Counted from the first letter of the stretch, positions 32,448-41,392 are shown. The stretch: 64,000 nucleotides of DNA from Sphingomonas sp. (GCF_019635515.1 NZ_JAHBZI010000001.1:2108001-2172000), one strand, 5' to 3'. Program-made: numbers and translations. Notes: a model not told the origin generated them from the sequence alone.

Positions 32448-33680
32448 TCAGCCGGGAATATTGACCAGCATTTCCCGAACCGGGGCATGTCCCAGAAATG
32501 CGCCGGGCGACGCGCTCGCGCCATAGGCGCCGGAGGCGAATATCGCGATGACGTCGCCGACATTGACCTTGGGCAGCAGCACGCGGTCCGCCAGCCGGTC
32601 CAGCGGGGTGCAGAGCGGCCCCACCACGGTCACCACTTCCTCACCGGCATCCTGCATCCGGTGGGCCAGCGCGACCGGATAGTTGCGCTTCACCACCGTA
32701 CCGAAATTGCCGGTCGCGGCGAGATGATGATTGAGCCCGCCATCGACGATGACGAAGGTCTCGCCGCCGCTGTTCTTCCGATCCACCACCCGCGCCAGAT
32801 AGACCCCCGATTCGCCGACGATCCACCGCCCCAGCTCGATCGCGAAACGCGCGCCCTTCAGACTCTTGGGCAATTTTCTCAACCGCGCCGCCAGCGCCTG
32901 ACCGATCGCCGCCACATCCACTGGCAGATCGCCGGGGAAATAAGGGATGCCGAAGCCGCCGCCGAGATTGACGAGCGGCGGCACCGCGCCGGCCTGCTTC
33001 ACCAGCCGCGCGGCCAGGTCCAATGTCGCCGCCTGGGTGTCGATGATCGCCTGCGTGTCGAGCGACTGCGAGCCGGCGAAGATGTGGAAGCCCCGCCAAT
33101 CCGCCCCGCCCGCCCGGATCATCCTGACCAGTTCGGGCACATGTTCGGCCTCGACGCCGAAGGGCGACGCACGGCCACCCATCTTCATCCCCGATCCGCG
33201 CAGTTCGAAATCCGGATTGACCCGCACCGCCAGCCTTGGCTGGATGCCGCGCGCCCGGCCCACCGCCAGCGCGCGCTGCGCCTCGCTGAACGATTCGACG
33301 TTTATCGTCGCGCCCGCGCAGATCGCCGCATCGAGCTCATTGTCGCGCTTGCCCGGGCCGGCGAAGCTGATCCGGTCCGCCGCCATGACGCCGCGCGCCC
33401 GCTCGAGCTCACCGGCCGAGGCGACATCGAGTCCATCGACCAGCGGCGCGATCGCCGCGAGCAGTTCGGGCAGCGGATTGGCCTTGATCGCATAATGTAC
33501 GTCCAGCGCCTTGGGCATCGCCTTGCGCAGGGCCTTCAGCCGCGCCGCGACGATCGCGAAATCATAGACGTAGAGCGGCGTATCTCCCGCCGCCTCGATC
33601 CATCGCTCGAAGCGCTGCCCGCCCAGCGTCAGCACTGCGTCGGCGGCGAATTCCGGCGGGATCGGCCCATGCGGCTTCAT
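32448..33680 (-). CDS. PLP-dependent decarboxylase, XrtA-associated (TIGR03099 type)
   Basis: A 410-residue fold type III decarboxylase related to diaminopimelate and ornithine decarboxylases. PLP lysine Lys66 (VHYAIKANPLPE), HIFAGSQ, NLGGGFGIPYFPGD, ELGRWIVGESGVYL and the cysteine of VGPLCTPLDRL are seen. Start ATG 33678-33680 overlaps the stop of the preceding small gene (ATGA). Such enzymes are a recurrent part of exosortase A loci, next to an acyl-CoA ligase and an ACP. The substrate is unknown; an amino acid carried as a thioester is possible. Confidence 0.92.
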   Translation of the reverse strand: MKPHGPIPPEFAADAVLTLGGQRFERWIEAAGDTPLYVYDFAIVAARLKALRKAMPKALDVHYAIKANPLPELLAAIAPLVDGLDVASAGELERARGVMAADRISFAGPGKRDNELDAAICAGATINVESFSEAQRALAVGRARGIQPRLAVRVNPDFELRGSGMKMGGRASPFGVEAEHVPELVRMIRAGGADWRGFHIFAGSQSLDTQAIIDTQAATLDLAARLVKQAGAVPPLVNLGGGFGIPYFPGDLPVDVAAIGQALAARLRKLPKSLKGARFAIELGRWIVGESGVYLARVVDRKNSGGETFVIVDGGLNHHLAATGNFGTVVKRNYPVALAHRMQDAGEEVVTVVGPLCTPLDRLADRVLLPKVNVGDVIAIFASGAYGASASPGAFLGHAPVREMLVNIPG

Positions 33681-34066
33681 CGCGTCGCTCCCTCGCACGG
33701 CACCCGCCGCATCATCACGCCGTTCACCTGCAACCCCTTGCCCCGCGACACCCACCAGCGCGAGGTGATGTCGACCTCCTCAAAGCGCAGCCCGGCGGCG
33801 TCCCCGCTTGCCCGCACCTTGTCCGGCACCACCGCGTCCGAACGCGAGCCGCGAACGCCGGGATATATATGGTACCGGGTCTCGATGTCCCCCGCCCGCA
33901 TCGTCTGGTCGGGCCGGATCACGATTCGGGCGCCGCCGCCCGCATAGCAGCCGGCCACGTCCTCCGGCCCGAGCGGCGGCTCGAGCTTGCCCGGCGCCAG
34001 CAGCATCCAGGCGACGACAGCCACGACCATGGCCGTCAGCAGCCATCCCACCCAATCGCGCTTCAT
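33677..34066 (-). CDS. Membrane-anchored small protein of the XrtA module, hypothetical
   Basis: A 129-residue protein: one N-terminal helix (WVGWLLTAMVVAVVAWMLLA) acts as anchor, then a periplasmic domain with CYAGGGARIVIRPDQTMRAG, TRYHIYPGVRGSRSD, VDITSRWWVSRGKGLQVNGV and a C-terminal VPCEG. Two cysteines could form a disulfide. It overlaps its neighbours at both ends by 4 bp (ATGA) within ligase-this-decarboxylase, so it is translated with them. I do not recognise the family. Confidence 0.8.
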   Translation of the reverse strand: MKRDWVGWLLTAMVVAVVAWMLLAPGKLEPPLGPEDVAGCYAGGGARIVIRPDQTMRAGDIETRYHIYPGVRGSRSDAVVPDKVRASGDAAGLRFEEVDITSRWWVSRGKGLQVNGVMMRRVPCEGATR

Positions 34067-35550
34067 CGCAACGCCGCCTTCAGCGCAGAACGGTCCAATT
34101 TGCCATTGACGTTGCGCGGCAATTCCTCACGCCAATCATAGCGGCTCGGCTGCATGAAGCTCGGCAGCTCGCGCCGCAGCCGCTCGCGCAGCGCATCCTC
34201 GCGGGAGCCATCTCCGCGCGCCACCACCACGATCGCCTGCCCCAGCCGCGCATCGGCCACGCCGAACGCCACCGCCTCCGCCGCCTCGCCGCCCGAAACC
34301 ACCGCCTCCTCGATCTCGGTCGGGCTGATCCGGTTGCCGGCCGATTTTATCATCTCGTCATCGCGCCCGACAAAGCGCAACAGCCCCTCCTCGTCCTCGA
34401 CAACCGTATCCCCCGACCACACCGCCATGCCGCCGCTTGTGGCGAATTCCGGCGCCGGACGGAAGCGCTCAGCGGTGCGTTCGGCATCGCGCCAATAGCC
34501 CTGCGCCACCAGTGGCCCGGCATGGACGAGTTCGCCCCGCCTGGCGCGTTTCCCGTCCGGGCCGACGACCAGCACCTCGGCGAAGGGGATCGCCCGCCCG
34601 ATCGAATCGGGATGCGCATCGACCAGATCGGGATCGAGATAGGTCGAACGGAACGCCTCGGTCAGCCCATACATCGGATAGAGTCGCGCCTCCGGAAACC
34701 GCTCGCGCAGGCCCTTGACCATGCCACGCGTCAGCGCCCCGCCCGAATTGGTCAGCCGCTTGAGCTTGCCTGCGGTCTCCGCCGGCCATTCCGCCTCCAG
34801 CAACTGTACCCACAGCGGAGGCACCCCGGCGAGCGAGGTAGCCCCGAAACGCTCGACCGCCTTGATGACATCGCGCGCGGTCAGATAATCGAGCGGGATC
34901 ACCCGCGCTCCGGCCGCCCAGGTCGAGAACAGCTGGTTCTGGCCATAATCGAAGCTCAGCGGCAGCACGCCCAGCACGCGATCTTCAGATACGATCTGAA
35001 GATAATGTGCCACGCTAATGGCTCCTAACCATAAATTGGCATGGCTGAGCATCACCCCCTTGGGCTTTCCGGTCGACCCCGAGGTATAGAGGATCGCGGC
35101 CAGTGTATCGGTATCGGTACCTGAGACCGGCAGCGTATCATCGCTCGCCAGCGCGCTCTCTTCCAGCGCCCGGCAGTCCGCGGGAACGTCGCCCGTCTCC
35201 AGCGTCTGTAACCGCGCCCCTTGCGAAACCAGCGCACGCGCGCCGCTATCTGCCAGGATATGCGCCACCTGCGCGCGCTTCAGCACCGGATTGACCGGCA
35301 CATGCACCAGACCCGCCCGCACCGCCGCCAGCGGCATCAGGCACGCCGCGCGCGTTTTGGGCAGCCAACTCGCCACCCGATCGCCCTTGGCCAGCCCCAG
35401 CCGCGACAGCGCGTGCGCCATGCCGCCAACCGCCGCTTCCAGTTCGGCATAAGTCATTGTCCCGGCGCGATCTTCCAGCGCCACGGCATCGCGCTCGCCA
35501 CGCAGGGCAAGCCCGTCCAGCGGCTGCGGCAGGGGATCGAGCGGCACCAT
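34063..35550 (-). CDS. AMP-dependent acyl-CoA ligase, XrtA-associated (TIGR03098 type)
   Basis: A 495-residue member of the ANL superfamily. ATP-binding YTSGSTGKPKGVMLSH, A5 motif PMYGLTEAFRST, SGDTVVEDEEGLLRFVGRDD (A7/A8) and NVNGKLDRSAL with the catalytic lysine near the end. ATG 35548-35550 gives MVPLDPLPQPLDGLALRG, the normal N-terminus; the open frame extends far upstream but is not used. It activates an acid and probably loads it onto the ACP encoded divergently 73 bases away. The ANL family is certain, the acid unknown. Confidence 0.93.
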   Translation of the reverse strand: MVPLDPLPQPLDGLALRGERDAVALEDRAGTMTYAELEAAVGGMAHALSRLGLAKGDRVASWLPKTRAACLMPLAAVRAGLVHVPVNPVLKRAQVAHILADSGARALVSQGARLQTLETGDVPADCRALEESALASDDTLPVSGTDTDTLAAILYTSGSTGKPKGVMLSHANLWLGAISVAHYLQIVSEDRVLGVLPLSFDYGQNQLFSTWAAGARVIPLDYLTARDVIKAVERFGATSLAGVPPLWVQLLEAEWPAETAGKLKRLTNSGGALTRGMVKGLRERFPEARLYPMYGLTEAFRSTYLDPDLVDAHPDSIGRAIPFAEVLVVGPDGKRARRGELVHAGPLVAQGYWRDAERTAERFRPAPEFATSGGMAVWSGDTVVEDEEGLLRFVGRDDEMIKSAGNRISPTEIEEAVVSGGEAAEAVAFGVADARLGQAIVVVARGDGSREDALRERLRRELPSFMQPSRYDWREELPRNVNGKLDRSALKAALR

Positions 35551-35623
35551 TTCGCCACCATATACTTGGCAGCGCCTTCTCATACCCTTACGGCCATCAA
35601 AAAAACTTGCAGGGGGTTCTCCA

Positions 35624-35896
35624 GTGCAGCCCGATGGGACGCTCGAAGTCGAAAATGCCGTCCGCGCGGTGCTCCGCGACGTGCTGGGCCTGAGCGCCGA
35701 GCGCGCCGCCGCGTTTCGCGAGGATACGCCGCTGTTCGGCGCCTTGCCCGAGCTCGATTCGCTCGCCGTCGCCGGCGTCCTCACCGAACTGGAAGACCGG
35801 CTCGGCATCCTGATCGAGGATGACGAGGTCGATGGCGAGATGCTCGAGACCTTCGGCGCGCTCAGCCGCTTCGCGGTGGCCAAGGCGCTCGGGTGA
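35624..35896 (+). CDS. Acyl carrier protein of the XrtA module
   Basis: A 90-residue ACP starting at GTG 35624 (AGGGGG upstream). The phosphopantetheine serine is Ser46 in PELDSLAVAGVLTELEDR. It is acidic and helical throughout (RDVLGLSAERAAAFREDTPL; EDDEVDGEMLETFGALSRF), as ACPs are. It heads a rightward operon with two hydrolases and lies divergent from the acyl-CoA ligase. It probably carries the activated acid that is made or modified by the ligase and decarboxylase. Confidence 0.9.
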   Translation: MQPDGTLEVENAVRAVLRDVLGLSAERAAAFREDTPLFGALPELDSLAVAGVLTELEDRLGILIEDDEVDGEMLETFGALSRFAVAKALG

Positions 35897-36513
35897 TCGG
35901 TCACTACGACTGGGCAGGCGGCCGCGAAGCGATGCTCCGCTTCGGCACTGCCACCGACCCGGTCGTCGTCGCCGCGCTGCCGCTGTTCGAGGAAGCCAAC
36001 CGGACGCGGACCTTTGTGGTGACGCTGCTCCGCGCGCTGGCGGAGCGCGGCATTGCCAGCGCTCTCCCCGATCTGCCAGGCCAAGGCGAAAGCCTGGTGC
36101 CAACCGAAGCGGCGACGATCGCCGACATGCGAGCCGCCTTCGCCGCGGTCCCCGGGGACTACACCCTAGCGATCCGCAGCGGCGCATTGCTCGACGCCGG
36201 AGACCGCAAGAGCCGCTGGCACTTGGCCCCCCAGCAAGGCGCCGAACTGCTTCGCGAACTCAACCGCCTGCGCCAGACGAGCGGTTCGGAGGATTTCGGC
36301 GGCAATCGCCTGAGTGACATCTTGCTCGCCGAACTCGAAGCCGCGGCAACCTCCCACGCGCGAACCGTCCGCCACGAAACTGACGTCAAGGCGGCGGATC
36401 TCAAGGTTCCGGGCGCTCCGCTATGGCGCCGCGCCGAGCCGGACAACGATACCGCCCTCGCCGAACTGCTCGCCGACGATATCGCCGCCTGGGTCCGCGC
36501 ATGCGAAGGCTGA
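35893..36513 (+). CDS. Alpha/beta-hydrolase-like protein of the XrtA module (hydrolase 2 type), degenerate
   Basis: A 206-residue protein from GTG 35893, which overlaps the ACP stop (GTGA). LPLFEEANRTRTFVVTLLRA and GIASALPDLPGQGESLVPTE match the N-terminal part of exosortase-associated hydrolase 2. The nucleophile-elbow region reads YTLAIRSGALLD, with no G-x-S-x-G, and the protein is shorter than usual. It may have lost catalysis and act as a binding protein. It overlaps the next hydrolase gene by 13 bases. The family call rests on context and the N-terminal pattern. Confidence 0.75.
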   Translation: MIGHYDWAGGREAMLRFGTATDPVVVAALPLFEEANRTRTFVVTLLRALAERGIASALPDLPGQGESLVPTEAATIADMRAAFAAVPGDYTLAIRSGALLDAGDRKSRWHLAPQQGAELLRELNRLRQTSGSEDFGGNRLSDILLAELEAAATSHARTVRHETDVKAADLKVPGAPLWRRAEPDNDTALAELLADDIAAWVRACEG

Positions 36514-37289
36514 TCGCATTCCCCTGCGCCGGCGAAACGCTGGTCGGCTCGCTCGACGAAGCGCCGGGCACCACCGGCCTCCTGATCGTCTCCGGCGGCA
36601 ACGAGATCCGCTGCGGCGCGCATCGCGGCATGGCGCTGCTCGCCGCTCGCGTCGCCGAAGCCGGCCACCCGGTGCTCCGCTTCGACCGCCGCGGCATCGG
36701 CGATTCCACGGGTGAAAATGGCGGATTCAAGACCAGCGTCGAGGACATCGCCGCAGCGGTCGCAAGCTTTCGCGCTGCCGGCGTGAGCCGCATCATCGGC
36801 TATGGCAATTGTGACGCAGCCACTTCCCTGGCCTTTTTCTGGAAAAGGGCCGGCGTCGATGCCCTGCTCCTCGCCAACCCCTGGACGATAGAGGCGACCG
36901 ACGAGTTGCCGCCTGCCGCGGCGATTCGCTCGCATTATGCGCAGAAGTTGCGCGACCCCAAAGAGTGGCTGAGATTGCTGCGCGGTGGTGTCGACATATC
37001 CAAGATTCTCAAGGGGTTGAGGAAGTCAGCACAGAAGCCATCTCAGGAATCCGGCAGCATCGCCTCCGATCTCGCCCTCGCGCTGGCTTACGCCCCCCCT
37101 GCCACCACGATCCTGCTCGCCAGGGGCGACAATACCGCGATCGCCTTTGCCGACGTTTTCAAAGGCCCAGCCTTTAATGCCGCCCGCGCACGTGTGCGCA
37201 TCGAGACGCTCGACAGCGACAGCCACAGCTTCGCATCCGCCGCCGACAAGGACTGGCTGTTCGACAGGGTGATGGCAGCCTTAGCCTAA
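36501..37289 (+). CDS. Alpha/beta hydrolase of the XrtA module (hydrolase 1 type)
   Basis: A 262-residue protein from ATG 36501 (MRRLIAFPCAGETLVGSLDE). Family marks: GTTGLLIVSGGNEIRCGAHR, HPVLRFDRRGIGDSTGENGG, and an elbow GYGNCDAAT where Cys stands in the nucleophile position in place of Ser. The C-terminal half carries LLARGDNTAIAF (Asp region) and DSDSHSFAS (His region). Such hydrolases accompany ACP and ligase genes in XrtA loci; release of an acyl group from the ACP is plausible. Its stop overlaps the stop of the convergent tyrosinase gene by nine bases. Confidence 0.85.
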   Translation: MRRLIAFPCAGETLVGSLDEAPGTTGLLIVSGGNEIRCGAHRGMALLAARVAEAGHPVLRFDRRGIGDSTGENGGFKTSVEDIAAAVASFRAAGVSRIIGYGNCDAATSLAFFWKRAGVDALLLANPWTIEATDELPPAAAIRSHYAQKLRDPKEWLRLLRGGVDISKILKGLRKSAQKPSQESGSIASDLALALAYAPPATTILLARGDNTAIAFADVFKGPAFNAARARVRIETLDSDSHSFASAADKDWLFDRVMAALA

Positions 37290-38732
37290 CCGCCCGCGAA
37301 ACTCGACGCGCTCGATGCTGATCACCGATCCGCCCGGCGCGGTTCCGGCATCGACGCGAACGAAGGTCACCCCCAGTTCCTCGGGATCGCGGTCGCCGGC
37401 GAGCTTGCGCACGATATCGGCGGCGGGCAGCTCGATCCGGGCGCGTCCGTCCTCGGCATGGGTGAGCGCCGCCGCGATCTGGAACGGCCCCACCGTGCCC
37501 AGCAGCCGGTCCTCGCCCGGAATCTGATCGTAATCGAGATCGTCGAGATCGAGATACAGCTTGTAGAAATAGCCCCCGCCCTCGCCGGCCTGCGTCAACG
37601 TCACCGCATCGAGCACGACCTGCAGTTCGTCGCTCGCGTCGTGGTGATGGCTCGGCATGCCCCGCATGTCGGCGGTGCGACGCAGCGGCATCCGGATCGA
37701 GCGCGTCTCGCGGCCCAGCCAGATCCCGCGAAACGGGATCGGTGCCGCCGCGGCGGGCGCCGGAGCGGCGGCGGGCGGCGGTGCCGCCGCTGCGGCGGGT
37801 GGCGGCGCCCCCACCATCGGCCGTGGTGGAGCGGCCTTGGCATCGCGGTCCTCGCGCTCGCCTGCGGTCACGGTCGGCAGTTTCACCGCCGCGCCGCCAT
37901 TGGCGGTCACCTCCACCGTGCGAACCGCGTTGACATCGGGCATCCTGAGATCGGCATAGCGATAGCCGAGCGTCTCGGTAGAGATCGCGTCGGCGCGCCT
38001 GACGCTCATGCCCGTTTCGTACTCGAGCTGCCCGCCCCAATAGGGCATGTCCGCCGCCGGCATCTGCCGTCCCTGCCCGGCCAGCGTCCACGCCGCCCAG
38101 AGCCGGTCGATATTGGCGTGGTGCATCCAGAAGACGATGTCCTGCGGCGATTGCATCGTCGCCATCCGTCCGCCGATCAGATTATGGACATTATTGTGGA
38201 ACGCCTCGACCCCGGCCTCGAAGCAGTTTTTGACCACCCCACGCTCGAACGCCGTGATATCCTTGCCGAACGCGGCATAGACCAGCGCCTTGTCCACCTG
38301 CGTGCCCTTGCGGGTTTCGAACAGGGGATTGGTCGCGGCATTGCCCCTCGTCAGCTCCTCCGGAACGTTCGCGTCGGCGAAATAGTCCCAATAGGGCAGC
38401 CGCAGCGTCTCCGACTTGCCCGCCTTGCGCAGCTGCCGCTCGAACAGCGACAGATAGCCGCGGTGCCAGGCGAGGAAATAATCCTTGCCGTGCGGGCAAT
38501 GGCTCTGGTGGATATTGGCCCAGAACAGCCAGCTATCGGGGCTGGCGGCGTTGCCGTTCGCCTTCATCGCGCGCACCGCGTTGACCAGCTTGGGGAAGTC
38601 GCCCGTCTTGCGGAACTTGCTCCACGGCAGCCGCTCCTGCACGGGCCCGGCCGCGCGCCATGCCAAAGCCGGCCCGCCCGCGCCGATAGCCGCGAGCATC
38701 GCCAGTATCTCGCGCCGTTTGAGTGCCGCCAT
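37281..38732 (-). CDS. Tyrosinase-family copper oxidase with Tat-type signal
   Basis: A 483-residue protein from ATG 38730-38732 (GAGGG upstream). The N-terminus MAALKRREILAMLAAIGAGG looks like a Tat signal (KRREIL). CuA: IHQSHCPHGKDYFLAWHRGY, with His81 and His90 and an upstream His75. CuB: FHNNVHNLIGG and then DIVFWMHHANIDRLWAAW. A Pro/Ala linker (about 310-340) joins a C-terminal beta domain (IPFRGIWLGRETRSIRMPLR to ISIERVEFRGRLG). Type-3 copper oxidases hydroxylate phenols or oxidise catechols. It converges with the XrtA hydrolase; a link to that locus is unproven. Confidence 0.9.
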   Translation of the reverse strand: MAALKRREILAMLAAIGAGGPALAWRAAGPVQERLPWSKFRKTGDFPKLVNAVRAMKANGNAASPDSWLFWANIHQSHCPHGKDYFLAWHRGYLSLFERQLRKAGKSETLRLPYWDYFADANVPEELTRGNAATNPLFETRKGTQVDKALVYAAFGKDITAFERGVVKNCFEAGVEAFHNNVHNLIGGRMATMQSPQDIVFWMHHANIDRLWAAWTLAGQGRQMPAADMPYWGGQLEYETGMSVRRADAISTETLGYRYADLRMPDVNAVRTVEVTANGGAAVKLPTVTAGEREDRDAKAAPPRPMVGAPPPAAAAAPPPAAAPAPAAAAPIPFRGIWLGRETRSIRMPLRRTADMRGMPSHHHDASDELQVVLDAVTLTQAGEGGGYFYKLYLDLDDLDYDQIPGEDRLLGTVGPFQIAAALTHAEDGRARIELPAADIVRKLAGDRDPEELGVTFVRVDAGTAPGGSVISIERVEFRGRLG

Positions 38733-38802
38733 GAAATCGCCCTCGATTCGTTTCGGGGGCATCATGACGGCTGGCGCTGCGGATGGAAGTGGACTTCGAA
38801 GC

Positions 38803-38879
38803 TGGTAGCGGAGGAGGGACTTGAACCCCCGACCCCAGGATTATGATTCCCGTGCTCTAACCAACTGAGCTACTCCGCC
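38803..38879 (-). tRNA. tRNA-Met (CAT), elongator type
   Basis: The minus strand folds into a full cloverleaf: acceptor GGCGGAG/CTCCGCT, D arm AGCTCAGTTGGTTAGAGC, anticodon stem CGGGA/TCCTG with loop ATCATAA, T arm CGGGGGTTCAAGTCCCTC-like, and an encoded CCA (38803-38805). The anticodon is CAT. General similarity is to elongator tRNA-Met; tRNA-Ile2, whose C34 is modified to lysidine, has not been excluded. Confidence 0.93.
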
Positions 38880-38933
38880 ATGCGGTGCTTCAGCTTCGAA
38901 GAGCGGGCGACATAGGTTGGGCTTTACGCCCGG

Positions 38934-39461
38934 TCAAGCGAACATGTGCCGCGAAAGCGGCTCCCATGGCCCGCCGCGATAAAGCCAGGTCGCCAGCCCG
39001 GCGATCTCCGTCTCGCGCGGTACGAAATCCTTCGAGAGCTGGGTCAGCACGAACTTGGCGGGAACCGGCGTCACCTTGTTCTGGATCGTCACATGCGGGC
39101 GCCAGCGCGTTGCATCCTGCGGGGTCAGCAGTGTCGAAAACGCCGCGCACAATCCGCCGCGTATCGCCTCAAGCTCCGGTGCCTCGATCCGGTAGGCGAC
39201 CCCACGCCCGAGATGCATCAGCCCGGTCACCTTGGCCTTGGGCGCGCGCACCCCGCGCGTCTCCCGCGTCAGCCGGTGCTTGAGCTCGTCGGTCGCCGAA
39301 GGCGGCAAATGGTGGAACAGCGTCAGATGCGCGTCGATGACGTTCCGCTCGGGCGGGTAATGCGCGCGCCGCAGCGCGTTGAACCACGCCTGATCCTGCC
39401 GCCCGAACAATGCCGTGACGATGATCGGCGCGGGCCTGTCCCGGACTTGATCCGGGATCAA
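38934..39461 (-). CDS. 2H phosphoesterase (LigT / 2'-5' RNA ligase family)
   Basis: A 175-residue protein with two H-x-T motifs, HLTLFHH and HVTIQNK, about 75 residues apart, which define the 2H phosphoesterase family that opens cyclic phosphates of RNA ends or nucleotides. It starts with TTG 39459-39461, whose bases overlap the TGA of kup (TTGA), implying translational coupling. The start lies in a 15-bp palindrome (39447-39461), part of a common repeat, so the first ten residues ([10 protein letters not shown]) derive from that repeat. The start is somewhat uncertain; the family is clear. Confidence 0.85.
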   Translation of the reverse strand: MIPDQVRDRPAPIIVTALFGRQDQAWFNALRRAHYPPERNVIDAHLTLFHHLPPSATDELKHRLTRETRGVRAPKAKVTGLMHLGRGVAYRIEAPELEAIRGGLCAAFSTLLTPQDATRWRPHVTIQNKVTPVPAKFVLTQLSKDFVPRETEIAGLATWLYRGGPWEPLSRHMFA

Positions 39462-41392
39462 ATCTCGACCTGGCTACCCAGCTCGACCACGCGATTGGTC
39501 GGCAGGCGGAAGAATTCCATCGCGCTTTCCGCGTTCCTGAGCATCCACGCGAACAGCTTTTCGCGCCAGATCATCATCCCAGGCTTGGCCGAGGGCAACA
39601 GCGTCTGCCGCGCGAGGAAGAAGCTGGTGTCCATCATCTTGAACTGCGCGCCACAGGCCGAAACCTGCTTGAGCGCGGACGGCACATCGGCGTCCTGCAT
39701 GAAGCCGTATTTGATCACCATCCGATGGAACCCCTTGCCGAGATCCTCGACCTTCATCCGGTTATCGTCTTCGATATAGGGCTCGTCGGCGATCTTGACG
39801 GTGAGCAGGATCACCCGCTCGTGCAGCACCTTGTTGTGCTTGAGGTTGTGGAGCAGCGCGTGCGGCACGCCATCGGGCGTCGAGGTCATGAACACCGCGG
39901 TGCCGGGCACGCGGCTCGCCGAGCTGGCGGCCGATTCGATGAAGATCCTGATCGGCATCGCGCTCTCGCGCAGCCGCGCGATCATCAGCTGGCGGCCCTT
40001 GGCCCAGGTCGTCAGCAGCGTGAAGGCGACCAGCCCGACGAGCAGCGGGAACCAGCCGCCATCGGGAATCTTGGTGACGTTCGACGCGAAATAGGCGCCG
40101 TCGAATAGCGCGAAGACCAGCACCACGCCCACCGAAACGATCCGCGGCCAATGCCATACGCGGCGCACGAGCACGAGCAGCATGCAGGTGGTGATGAACA
40201 TCGTGCCGGTCACCGCGATGCCATAGGCCGCGGCGAGGTTCGATGATTCACCAAAGGTGAAGACGAGCAGCAGCACCATCACCATCAGCGCCCAATTGAC
40301 CGAGGGAAGATAGATCTGCCCCAGCGCCGAGGCCGAAGTATGGTTGATGCGCAGGCGCGGCATCAGCCCGAGCTGCACCGCCTGCTGGCAGACCGAGAAC
40401 GCCCCGGTGATCACCGCCTGGCTGGCGATGATCGTCGCCAGCGTCGCGAGGATCACCAGCGGCAGCCGCCAGCCTTCGCTCGCAAGCATGAAGAACGGAT
40501 TGTTCGCCGCGGTTGGGTCGCGCAGCATCAGCGCGCCCTGCCCCAGATAGTTGAGCATCAATGCCGGCAGGATCAGCGCCACCCAGGCGAGTTGGATCGG
40601 CTTGCGCCCGAAATGCCCCATGTCGGCATAGAGCGCCTCCGCGCCGGTCAACGCCAGCACCACCGAGCCGAGCGCCAGGAACGCGAGCCGCGGATCGAGT
40701 TCGAAGAATCGCACGCCCCACAATGGGTTGAACGCCTGGAGCACATCGGGCCGCTGGAGGATCGAATTGAGCCCCAGCACCGCCAGCGTCAGGAAATAAA
40801 CCAGCATCACCGGGCCGAAGAACTTGCCGAGGATATCGGTGCCCCGCGCCTGGATGAGGAACAGCCCGATCAGGATAGCCGCCGCGATCGGCAGCACATA
40901 GGGCGCGAATCCCGCCTGCACCACGACAAGCCCTTCCACCGCCGACAGCACCGAGATCGCCGGGGTGATCATGCAATCGCCGAAGAACAATGCCGTCGCC
41001 AGCACCCCCAGCATCACCAGTCCATGGCTCCACCGGCCTGGCCCAGCGCCGGTCTTGCGCTGGATCAGCGCCAGCAGCGCCAGGCTGCCGCCCTCGCCCT
41101 TGTTGTCGGCGCGCATCGTCAGGAAGATATATTTGCCGGTGACGATGATCAGCAGCGACCAGAACATCAGGCTGACCACGCCATAGATATGGACGAGATC
41201 GACCGCGAGCTTGTGATGCCCGACAAAGGTTTCCTTCATCGCGTAGAGCGGCGAGGTGCCGATATCGCCGTAAACGACCCCGATCGCGCCGAGCGCGAGT
41301 GCATGAATCGACCCCTTCGGATGATGGCCAGGGCCAGCATCGTCGTGGTGAACCGCGGCATCCTGGCCTGGTTCGGTGGTGGCGGCTGTCAC
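39458..41392 (-). CDS. kup: KUP family potassium uptake protein
   Basis: A 644-residue potassium transporter. It has the signature [20 protein letters not shown], then about twelve transmembrane helices (for example [20 protein letters not shown] between helices 2 and 3, [18 protein letters not shown]), and the cytoplasmic C-terminal domain with [20 protein letters not shown] and the end [20 protein letters not shown]. Kup takes up potassium with protons at low external potassium or under acid conditions. The start is GTG 41390-41392 with a His-rich N-terminus. The phosphoesterase gene is coupled downstream. Confidence 0.96.
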   Translation of the reverse strand: MTAATTEPGQDAAVHHDDAGPGHHPKGSIHALALGAIGVVYGDIGTSPLYAMKETFVGHHKLAVDLVHIYGVVSLMFWSLLIIVTGKYIFLTMRADNKGEGGSLALLALIQRKTGAGPGRWSHGLVMLGVLATALFFGDCMITPAISVLSAVEGLVVVQAGFAPYVLPIAAAILIGLFLIQARGTDILGKFFGPVMLVYFLTLAVLGLNSILQRPDVLQAFNPLWGVRFFELDPRLAFLALGSVVLALTGAEALYADMGHFGRKPIQLAWVALILPALMLNYLGQGALMLRDPTAANNPFFMLASEGWRLPLVILATLATIIASQAVITGAFSVCQQAVQLGLMPRLRINHTSASALGQIYLPSVNWALMVMVLLLVFTFGESSNLAAAYGIAVTGTMFITTCMLLVLVRRVWHWPRIVSVGVVLVFALFDGAYFASNVTKIPDGGWFPLLVGLVAFTLLTTWAKGRQLMIARLRESAMPIRIFIESAASSASRVPGTAVFMTSTPDGVPHALLHNLKHNKVLHERVILLTVKIADEPYIEDDNRMKVEDLGKGFHRMVIKYGFMQDADVPSALKQVSACGAQFKMMDTSFFLARQTLLPSAKPGMMIWREKLFAWMLRNAESAMEFFRLPTNRVVELGSQVEI

